Source: Actinomycetota bacterium
GTDB taxonomy: Bacteria; Actinomycetota; Acidimicrobiia; Acidimicrobiales; JAMDDE01
NCBI GenBank assembly: GCA_023489235.1
Contig: JAMDDE010000009.1
Span: forward strand, 73,351 to 110,956
Direction: 5' to 3'
DNA: 37,606 nt
Under the pieces are notes generated by a model. The model searched no databases. It was given only the letters and a program-made list of their open reading frames with translations, and was not told where the DNA came from. Of this stretch, positions 24,286 through 31,092 are shown piece after piece (the stretch's first letter is position 1; every line of letters starts with the position of its first letter). The translations under genes and the position numbers were made by a program.

Positions 24286-26652
24286 TCATTTGAGCACGCC
24301 ATCTGCTGTTGGTCGTTTGTTGTCGGCCGAGAAGACTATGTCCTGCGGCCGTACAGGCACTCTGGTGAGAGGTGCGCCAGTGGCTTGTCTTATAGCAGAG
24401 ACTACTGCTGGTACCGAGGATATAGCTGGGGGTTCACCAACCCCCTTGGCACCAAAGGGTGCACCAGGTTCGGGTTGTTCAATCAATGATGCTATGTATA
24501 TATCAGGAGCATCCAAGGCGGTTGGTATCAGATAATCGGTGAAAGATGGATTTTTCACTACACCATTCTCTACTATGAGCTCCTCCATGGTTGCTAGCCC
24601 AACTCCTTGCATTGTGCCACCCTCGATCTGGCCAATAAGTTGTATAGGGTTTAGTACCTTACCCACATCTTGAGCCGTAGAGATGTGAGTTACGCGCACC
24701 AAGCCAAGCTCTGGATCTACATCTACAATTGCTTTATGGGCAGCAAATGCAAAAGAGACATGGGCATCTCCTTGACCGTTATCGTCCAATAGGTAAGTGG
24801 GCTCATGGTGGTATTCCACGAATTCTTCTATAGGACCATTAACGCTGAGAGCCTCGAAGGGTATCTCTACAGAGGTCCCAGAGGATACTATGCGCCCGTT
24901 TTTGATGTACAACTGATGCGGGGAAACCTCCAATTCCTCTGCGGCCATAGTCAAGAGGCGGTCACGTAGCCTGTTGCATGCTGCCTGAACTGCTCCCCCG
25001 GACATCCAGGTTTGACGACTAGCCGATGTGGATCCGGCAGACCCAACTTCATTGGTGTCTCCTGCAGAGAAGACGATCTTGTCTGTATCGAACACATCTC
25101 TAGCGATTTGGTGAGCTAAAGTTATGAATCCTTGTCCTACCTCGACAGCTGCACATATGACGGTGATGGTGTCACCGTCAAGTCGACATTTGGCTGTGGA
25201 GTAATCGTCAAAACCCTCGGAGTACAGCAAATTCTTGAAACCTACCGCAAAGCCGATGCCCCGGCGTAGCTTGGTGGTGTCGCTACATCTACCAGCTCCT
25301 CCCGGCATGGCCAGAGGATTGTCGAGGAGGTGTGGTGGTAGTGGAGCGCTTGCTGCTTCTTTTATCACCTCTGCAACTGGTATGGATCCTTGCAACACTT
25401 GACCAGTTACGAAGGTGTCACCCGTACGCAAAGCATTTTTTAAGCGAAGCTCTATGGGATCCATGTCCAAAGCAGAGGCGAGTTTGTCCATCTGGGTCTC
25501 GTACCCAAAGCAAGCTTGTACAGCTCCAAACCCTCGCATTGCTCCACATGGTGGATTATTGGTTCTTACTGCAAATCCATCGATTGCCGCAGAGGGCACT
25601 CGGTACGGACCAGCTGCAAAACAAGCAGCATTGGCAATTACTGCTGGAGAAGAAGAAGCATAGGCACCACCATCCAAGATGATTCTCGCTTCCACCTTGA
25701 CCAAGGTGCCATCTTTCAGAGCATGGTGGCGGTACCACATTCGAGCGGGGTGACGATGTACGTGTCCAAGGAATGACTCTTGACGATTGAATACTATCTT
25801 TACCGGTTGTCCAGAGCTTAGGGCTAGGAGGCATAGGTGAATTTGCAAAGTAATATCTTCTCTGGCTCCGAAGGCGCCTCCTACGCCAGCAAGATGTAGT
25901 CTAACCAACTCCGGAGGTAAAGCCAGGCAAGCGGCTATTTGATCGCGATCAACATGTAACCATTGGGTGGATATGTACAAGTCCACTCCTCCGTCCGATG
26001 CAGGTATGGCCAGTCCTGACTCGGGACCCATGAATGCCTGATCTTGCATGCCAACCTCGTAGCTGCCTTCTACTTGGACTTCACCTTGGACATCAAGGTT
26101 GCCGTGGCGTATGGAGATGTGACGGAAGATGTCTTGTTCGCTATCTCTCCTGGAGCGCCTGGTACTATCAACGGTAGGGTCAGCTGGTGCTATCTCTTCT
26201 GGATCCAGGAAAGCCGGAAGAGGGTCATAGCTTACCTCAATTGCCTCTGCAGCTTGCCTTGCTATTTCAGGGTGGGTAGCGGCAACCGCAGCAATTGGTT
26301 CTCCTACGTAACGAACTACATCATGGGCGAATACAGGCTGATCTTTTTTCTCTAGGCCAAAGAAGTGATTACCAGGTATGTCATCCCAGGTGAGGACTGC
26401 TTTGACGCCGGGCATGTTCAGAGCTTTGGTGGTATCGATGGAGACGATTCGCGCATGGGGGTGGGGGGAGCGCAGTATCTTCCCCCATAACATGCTTTCT
26501 GCCCAAAGATCTGAGGAGAATGCGAAGCGACCCTCTGTCTTGTCCACTGCGTCTGGTCGCAGTATGTTCGCTCCTATTGTAGGAGTAGTAAGTTCTTGCC
26601 TATTTGTACCTGTTTCAATAGTTGTTGTCATCACTTCAGTAGCTGTCATCAC
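24286..26652 (-). CDS. Xanthine dehydrogenase, molybdenum-binding subunit
   Basis: This 788-aa large subunit of a three-chain xanthine dehydrogenase/aldehyde oxidoreductase has an N-terminal a/b hammerhead domain (about 25-140) and then the molybdopterin domains. Visible motifs are GVGGAFGAREDITLQ, PCGAMRGFGAVQACFG, EVGQGFITLAHQI and the catalytic glutamate in FGAKGVGEPP. It oxidises hypoxanthine or xanthine by adding water-derived oxygen at the molybdenum site. The start GTG 26652 overlaps the stop of the Fe-S subunit by the GTGA junction; ATG 26649 directly after is an alternative. It differs clearly from the fused XdhD in the same island, which has its own Fe-S domains. The adenosine deaminase gene follows in the same operon. 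Related CO or aldehyde dehydrogenases are less likely given the neighbours. Confidence 0.92.
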   Translation of the reverse strand: MMTATEVMTTTIETGTNRQELTTPTIGANILRPDAVDKTEGRFAFSSDLWAESMLWGKILRSPHPHARIVSIDTTKALNMPGVKAVLTWDDIPGNHFFGLEKKDQPVFAHDVVRYVGEPIAAVAATHPEIARQAAEAIEVSYDPLPAFLDPEEIAPADPTVDSTRRSRRDSEQDIFRHISIRHGNLDVQGEVQVEGSYEVGMQDQAFMGPESGLAIPASDGGVDLYISTQWLHVDRDQIAACLALPPELVRLHLAGVGGAFGAREDITLQIHLCLLALSSGQPVKIVFNRQESFLGHVHRHPARMWYRHHALKDGTLVKVEARIILDGGAYASSSPAVIANAACFAAGPYRVPSAAIDGFAVRTNNPPCGAMRGFGAVQACFGYETQMDKLASALDMDPIELRLKNALRTGDTFVTGQVLQGSIPVAEVIKEAASAPLPPHLLDNPLAMPGGAGRCSDTTKLRRGIGFAVGFKNLLYSEGFDDYSTAKCRLDGDTITVICAAVEVGQGFITLAHQIARDVFDTDKIVFSAGDTNEVGSAGSTSASRQTWMSGGAVQAACNRLRDRLLTMAAEELEVSPHQLYIKNGRIVSSGTSVEIPFEALSVNGPIEEFVEYHHEPTYLLDDNGQGDAHVSFAFAAHKAIVDVDPELGLVRVTHISTAQDVGKVLNPIQLIGQIEGGTMQGVGLATMEELIVENGVVKNPSFTDYLIPTALDAPDIYIASLIEQPEPGAPFGAKGVGEPPAISSVPAVVSAIRQATGAPLTRVPVRPQDIVFSADNKRPTADGVLK

Positions 26653-27332
26653 TGTGCTCTTCGACTCGGAGCTCTTAGGTTCGGGGACTGTTGGACAAGC
26701 TCTTCAGCAAGTCGGATAGCAGCAAAGATGCGTCCGTACCCGGTACACCTGCACAAGTTGCCAGATATCGCCTCTCTGGCATCCAACTCGGAGGGGTGTG
26801 GGTTGTGCCTGAGTAAGTCTGTAACCGCCATGACGAGTCCAGGAGTGCAAAAGCCACACTGTACTGCTCCAGCTGCGGCAAAGGCTCTTTTTACTGGATG
26901 CATGTCAGGTGGAGTAGCTTGGAGAAGCTCTCCTTCGATTCGTTCAGTGTCTACTGGGTTCTGGTAAGAGCTATGTAGTGCATCATGTCGGTGAGGTACT
27001 GATCCAGGTGCCGCTAGCAAGTCGTCTCCGACTGGCCGCGACGACGGTGTGGCAGTCTCTGTCTGGGAGGGCATATCTGTTCCTTCAATGCCCTCGACTG
27101 TGGTGACCTCGACACCTTCGGCATCAGCAGCAAGGACGAGACACGAGCATACAAGGGTATCATCGAGCAGAACTGAGCATGATCCGCACTCGCCTTGTTC
27201 GCAGGCATTCTTGGATCCTGATAGACCTAGGCGCTCTCGCAGGACGTATAGAAGGCTTTCTCCTATCCAGACGTCTTTGAGCGGGTAGTCCCTTCCATTT
27301 ACCTTTAGGTTGATGTCAAGTGTAGCTACCAT
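26649..27332 (-). CDS. Xanthine dehydrogenase, [2Fe-2S] subunit with an unusual inserted linker
   Basis: This 227-aa iron-sulphur subunit is longer than the usual 150-170 aa. The plant-type ferredoxin domain has its cysteines in CEQGECGSC and CSC (about residues 44-64). The second, all-helical domain has CGFCTPG and CRCTGYGRI (about 160-205). Between them, roughly residues 85-145, lies an extra low-complexity stretch rich in S, T, P and H that is not typical of the family. It passes electrons from the molybdenum centre to the FAD subunit. ATG 27332 has GGAGAA seven nt upstream. The gene lies between the FAD and Mo genes and overlaps the latter. Confidence 0.93.
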   Translation of the reverse strand: MVATLDINLKVNGRDYPLKDVWIGESLLYVLRERLGLSGSKNACEQGECGSCSVLLDDTLVCSCLVLAADAEGVEVTTVEGIEGTDMPSQTETATPSSRPVGDDLLAAPGSVPHRHDALHSSYQNPVDTERIEGELLQATPPDMHPVKRAFAAAGAVQCGFCTPGLVMAVTDLLRHNPHPSELDAREAISGNLCRCTGYGRIFAAIRLAEELVQQSPNLRAPSRRAQ

Positions 27333-27366
27333 ATTTTCTCCATATATAATATTATAGTTCTATTTG

Positions 27367-28221
27367 TCACTCATATGCATGACTTGCTCGTTCCAACGCT
27401 CGTCTAGCACAAACTGCAACAGCATGTCTTCGGTACTCTGCAGTAGAGCGATGGTCGTCTATAGGCCTAGCTGCTCTTGCTACTAACTCGCTGAAAGATC
27501 GCAAGGCGCTTTCCTCCAGAGGTATGCGTCGATTGCCCCAGTCAATCTTTGCAGCGAGCCATCTCTCTGCTTCCAAGGCTTCCATGGGTCCTGGCCCTAC
27601 TGAACCCAAACCACAACCAACTCGGTAGCTATCCCAATCAATTACTAGAGCGACAGTGGCGACAGAGATTACCATGGCATTTCTGGTCCCTACCTTCAAG
27701 AACTCTTGTGAGGAGTCATGCAGAGGAACCCGTATCCCGGTGATGAGCTCTTGAGGCTGGAGAACTGTTTGCTTGGGGCCAGTTATGAACTCGTTTATAC
27801 GAAGACTGCGAACCGAGTTCAAAGAGGAAATTTCTACTCTGGCATCTAAGGCTAACAGTATTGGCAAGGTATCGCCCGCCGGAGAGGCTGTAGCCAGGTT
27901 GCCGCCTATGGTGCCAGCATTGCGTATTTGCGGGGAACCTACCGTGCGAGCTGCTTGTGCAAGGCCGGGAACTAGTTCGGCTAAGGGTGGTGCAACGAGC
28001 TTGCTGAAGGTTATACCTGATCCCAGATAGAGTTCAGACCCACTCACTTCGAAGTCCCGCAGCTCGGCTATGCGCGATAGGGAGAGAATGGATACCGGCC
28101 GTCTGTGTCCGTAGTTGACTTCTACCATAAAGTCCGTGCCACCACCTAGTATTTCCATCTCAGGATTGTCGGCGAGTATTTGAAGCGCTTCCTCTAACGA
28201 AGTGGGCCGATTTATGCTCAT
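27367..28221 (-). CDS. Xanthine dehydrogenase, FAD-binding subunit
   Basis: This is the medium, FAD-binding subunit, about 285 aa. The FAD motifs are EILGGGTDFMV near the N-terminus and RNAGTIGGNLATASPAGD near residue 100. It transfers electrons from the [2Fe-2S] subunit to NAD+ or another acceptor. The frame is open to TTG 28236, but I choose ATG 28221. TTGACA (28258-28253), a 17-nt spacer and TGTACT (28235-28230) lie just upstream and put the start about eight nt after the -10, as in a leaderless transcript. ATG 28227 would be too close to the -10. It is the first gene of the FAD-FeS-Mo-add operon. Confidence 0.9.
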   Translation of the reverse strand: MSINRPTSLEEALQILADNPEMEILGGGTDFMVEVNYGHRRPVSILSLSRIAELRDFEVSGSELYLGSGITFSKLVAPPLAELVPGLAQAARTVGSPQIRNAGTIGGNLATASPAGDTLPILLALDARVEISSLNSVRSLRINEFITGPKQTVLQPQELITGIRVPLHDSSQEFLKVGTRNAMVISVATVALVIDWDSYRVGCGLGSVGPGPMEALEAERWLAAKIDWGNRRIPLEESALRSFSELVARAARPIDDHRSTAEYRRHAVAVCARRALERASHAYE

Positions 28222-28242
28222 CACCATAGAGTACAAGCGAAA

Positions 28243-28259
28243 TTCAACACTTTGTCAAT
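28243..28259. promoter_or_regulatory. Purine-island element, copy 5 (upstream of the xanthine dehydrogenase operon)
   Basis: TTCAACACTTTGTCAAT matches the element TTCAACA-N3-TGTCAAG at 13 of the 14 half-site positions, with TCAA cores 11 bp apart. On the opposite strand it includes the -35 TTGACA of the FAD-subunit promoter. Confidence 0.6.
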
Positions 28260-28443
28260 CACCCTGAGCAGAAGAGGACAAAAGGCGCATGTGCATCTCT
28301 GTTTGTCTTAGTAGCTTGTCTTGACAATCCTTGTTATCGATACCTTTTAGGGGCATGTATTCATTCATGTATTCATGTGAGCCAAGGGACTGGCAAGTTG
28401 AAGCTGGAGAGGTGCCGAAGGGCACACATAAGGCCTTCGCACT

Positions 28444-28827
28444 CTACGATGGGGATTCTTTGTGTGAGCAAGCAATGAGCTCAGCTGTTACTGGCCCTAA
28501 AAAGTCCACGACGGATTGCAGGGTGCTCGGGGAGAGGCTGTCAACGAAGTTGACGATGATCTCGTGAGAGTGCTCATCGGTTGTTTGTTCTGCTAAGAGT
28601 TCGATATTCTCCAGACAGCGCTTTACCGTCTGGATACGTTCATCACTTGACGAGATCGCTTCGTTGATGAAGGATGCAAGCTCTTCGTAGACAGCATGAG
28701 CTGGGGGATCATCGCTGTATGCTTCAGCAAGCTCGAGGTAACGGGAGCAGAACTCAGGCACGTCTATGAGCAGCCTAGTTATAACGGTTTCGTAGCCATT
28801 TGGATCCTCAGGTGGACTAGAGCACAT
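28444..28827 (-). CDS. Small acidic helical protein of unknown function
   Basis: I do not recognise this 127-aa protein. It is soluble, acidic and almost entirely helical by composition, has two or three scattered cysteines and no signal peptide or membrane helix. The stretch RLLIDVPEFCSRYLELAEAY at the N-terminus looks like an amphipathic helical pair. The ATG at 28827 lies exactly six nt after a near-consensus promoter, so it is probably translated from a leaderless and strongly made transcript. The gene stands alone between the purine island and the RDD gene. A small regulator or an immunity-like protein are possible, but nothing in the sequence decides. Confidence 0.7.
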   Translation of the reverse strand: MCSSPPEDPNGYETVITRLLIDVPEFCSRYLELAEAYSDDPPAHAVYEELASFINEAISSSDERIQTVKRCLENIELLAEQTTDEHSHEIIVNFVDSLSPSTLQSVVDFLGPVTAELIACSHKESPS

Positions 28828-28833
28828 AACAGA

Positions 28834-28862
28834 ATATTACAATATATCTCATGTATTGTCAA
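28834..28862 (-). promoter_or_regulatory. Near-consensus promoter of the small orphan gene
   Basis: Read leftward, TTGACA (28862-28857), a 17-nt spacer and TAATAT (28839-28834) are followed by six nt and the ATG at 28827. This is the best sigma-70-type promoter in the window and implies a leaderless mRNA. Confidence 0.75.
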
Positions 28863-28874
28863 TGTATTACATTG
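28860..28874. promoter_or_regulatory. 15-bp palindrome overlapping the -35 box
   Basis: CAATGTATTACATTG is a perfect odd-length palindrome (7-bp arms around one central base). It overlaps the -35 of the strong promoter, an ideal place for a repressor to block polymerase. Confidence 0.5.
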
Positions 28875-29372
28875 TATAAATTGCCGTTGGGGGTCGGTGA
28901 ACTGGGCTAGCGATCTGAGCCGTGACCCCACACGGTGATCCGTGACTGGGATCCGTGTCGTTAACGACCTTTGGATCTTGTGCTCCTGATCCAAGCCCGA
29001 ACCTCGATGCAGTGCGTGAGGCGGAGCATCATTATGCTTGGCAGACGCGGTGAAATATGCACAAAGTAACATATAGGGACGCTAAGTTATTTAGCTAAAT
29101 GTCCCTCTTCAAATATACGTCCATCCTCCATCCGATATCCTCTCTGCCTGAGAAGTAATCAGGGAGAGGAATTTAGTTTGAGGGACCTATTGAATCATCC
29201 GGTAGCTTCCCTACCTTTTCTGGTGCAATTTATTCAATGGATGTAACATCTTGCCAGCGACGGCGTCTATGTATTCGGTAGAGAGATTTTCCAGGAACCC
29301 TCATGTACATGAACCAAGAACAAGAAATGCAATAGGTAATCGTCAGAGCAAAGATCTGCAAGGAGAAGCGTG
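28875..29372. other. About 500-bp gap with two hairpins upstream of the RDD gene
   Basis: No gene is supportable. Two hairpins are visible. One is GGGAC/GTCCC (29076-29080, 29101-29105) with an inner CTAA/TTAG pair. The other is CCTCTC-TG-CCTGA (29139-29151) against TCAGG-GAGAGG (29159-29169), an 11-bp stem with a 2-nt bulge and a 7-nt loop. The second is followed by AATTTAGTTTG and could act as a weak rightward terminator or a leader structure. Confidence 0.4.
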
Positions 29373-30929
29373 ATGCAAAACCCCACTCCACCCCCATATC
29401 TAGGTCCATTTGGGAGCAGTGGACCGGGCCAATATCGGTTAATACCTCAGGTGCCACTTGATCCTTGGGGTAGGCCATTGGCCAGCTGGTGGAAACGAGT
29501 CGTAGCCTACCTCATAGACTCTGTCATCTTAGGCATACCACTGGGTATCATAGGGTTCTTGCTCGTCCTCGCTGGCGTTCATCAAACCTGCACCAGTATC
29601 AGTATTGGAGGTGGAACGCCGATCTCTACTTCATGCACGACTAGCGGACTTCCCATGGGCCGGATGATCATTTTCTGGTTCATAGCTCTATTGGTAACAC
29701 TGACTTACTTTGGCGTCACGGACGGCAGCAACCGTGGGCAGACTTTGGGTAAAAGAGCAGTCAACATCTCTACCCGTGATGTTTCCAATGGGGGTCCAAT
29801 CGGAACGTTCAGAGCAGCTACACGCATATTCATTATGGATATATTGGCCTTGCCTTTCTTGTTCTTCATCCCTTGGCTACTCGATGTTCTCTGGCCTCTG
29901 TGGGATACAAAGCGCCAGTGCTGGCATGACAAAGCAGTTGGGAGCCTGGTCGTTGATCTAGTTGGCACAGGAACAACTCCCGCAGGTATTGCAGAAGGTG
30001 CATCCACGCAAGGCTTTACCGGGTCGCAGCCTTTCGGATTCGGAGCTCAATCAACAAGTCAAAGTAGTTTGTGGTTCCGACTACGCAGTAATCTGGGTGG
30101 GCTCGTTGCTGGATTGGTTGTTCTTGTTGTTGGTATTGTCTTATTGATTGTCTTGGTCAACCACGAAGAGCACAAAGTTGCCAAAGTGACATCCGTGCAG
30201 GTTCCAACCATAACCATGCCTCACATTACTATTCCATCACCTGGCCCTGTTGGGTCCTCTACTATTCCTTCTTCGTCTCCACCTAAGGTGCTGTTAGGTA
30301 GCAGTTTGACCGACGACTTTTCCTCTGTTCACGAGCTTTCCCCTTCGGAGTGGACAACTAACTCATTGTTCCTCTCAGGGATGGCAACAGGTGGGAATGA
30401 ATCATTTACTCCCACCGAACCTAACTTTGACAAATCAGGACTAGTGATGTCCGCAGTTACCGGTCCCGATCTGTTCACTGGCATACAGACCACCAAAGCT
30501 TTCGTCCCAGCCTTTACGGTCGTGGCCAAGGTAACTGGAGATGTCTCTTCAGGTAATCCCTTTGGCTTGTTCCTCGTCAACCCTACTAGGACAGAGTACG
30601 TGGATATAGCCGGTAACCTCAATCCAGGAAATGGTGCCTACGGTATCAGGATGGATACACAGAACGGTGTTCCTGGCTACCTCGGGAATACCGTACTGGT
30701 TGGAAAACCGCAGGTGCATGAGACCTACACTCTTTCATTGAAGGTTGACTCATCTGGTACGGTGACTGCAGTGGTAAAGGGTCCTTCCGGAGCGGTCCTG
30801 GGTTCTGCTGACAACATACAAGTTGGGAAAGGCCCATTTTATGTCGTCCTGGCTCAGTGGGAGGGAAATCCAGCAACGGAGGGTCCAAACCAAGCTACCT
30901 GGAGTTCAGTTGTGCTTGAACATCCCTGA
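29373..30929 (+). CDS. RDD-family membrane protein with a large C-terminal ectodomain
   Basis: This protein of about 518 aa has four parts. A short Pro/Gly-rich N-terminus is followed by an RDD domain (about residues 35-195) with three hydrophobic segments and the conserved arginine and aspartate near WKRVVAYLIDSVI. A further single membrane helix lies near 235-255. The C-terminal part of about 230 residues begins with a Ser/Pro/Thr-rich stalk. It ends in a beta-rich domain that resembles the concanavalin/LamG-like folds (LTDDFSSVHELSPSEWTTNS…). That domain would be outside the cell. ATG 29373 is preferred over GTG 29370 because AAGGAG (29360-29365) is seven nt upstream. RDD proteins may act in ion exchange or transport. 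The fused ectodomain suggests sensing or binding. Confidence 0.85.
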   Translation: MQNPTPPPYLGPFGSSGPGQYRLIPQVPLDPWGRPLASWWKRVVAYLIDSVILGIPLGIIGFLLVLAGVHQTCTSISIGGGTPISTSCTTSGLPMGRMIIFWFIALLVTLTYFGVTDGSNRGQTLGKRAVNISTRDVSNGGPIGTFRAATRIFIMDILALPFLFFIPWLLDVLWPLWDTKRQCWHDKAVGSLVVDLVGTGTTPAGIAEGASTQGFTGSQPFGFGAQSTSQSSLWFRLRSNLGGLVAGLVVLVVGIVLLIVLVNHEEHKVAKVTSVQVPTITMPHITIPSPGPVGSSTIPSSSPPKVLLGSSLTDDFSSVHELSPSEWTTNSLFLSGMATGGNESFTPTEPNFDKSGLVMSAVTGPDLFTGIQTTKAFVPAFTVVAKVTGDVSSGNPFGLFLVNPTRTEYVDIAGNLNPGNGAYGIRMDTQNGVPGYLGNTVLVGKPQVHETYTLSLKVDSSGTVTAVVKGPSGAVLGSADNIQVGKGPFYVVLAQWEGNPATEGPNQATWSSVVLEHP

Positions 30930-31092
30930 TGGGGTAGGTCGTTCTTAACCGATCTCTTATATTGTGATGACGGTTGCCTACTGTTTGGCTACAGGAAGGA
31001 TGTCGTCTCTCGTTCTCCCTGGAACATGCGGAAGGACACATCCAAGGATGCCTCCGCTAACGTGATACTTAGGAGTCGTTCGGGGAGGTGTC
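30930..31092 (+). other. Leader of the flavoprotein gene with a small hairpin
   Basis: In this 163-bp gap, GCGGA (31028-31032) pairs with TCCGC (31053-31057), with a further GG/CC pair inside after a one-base bulge. It lies about 35 nt before the next ATG. There is no clear promoter. Confidence 0.25.

Noticed and set aside
27308-27325. Half-site ATGTCAAGTG inside the Fe-S subunit start
   Set aside because: Only one half of the 17-bp element is present, it is within the coding sequence, and the partner half is not matched.
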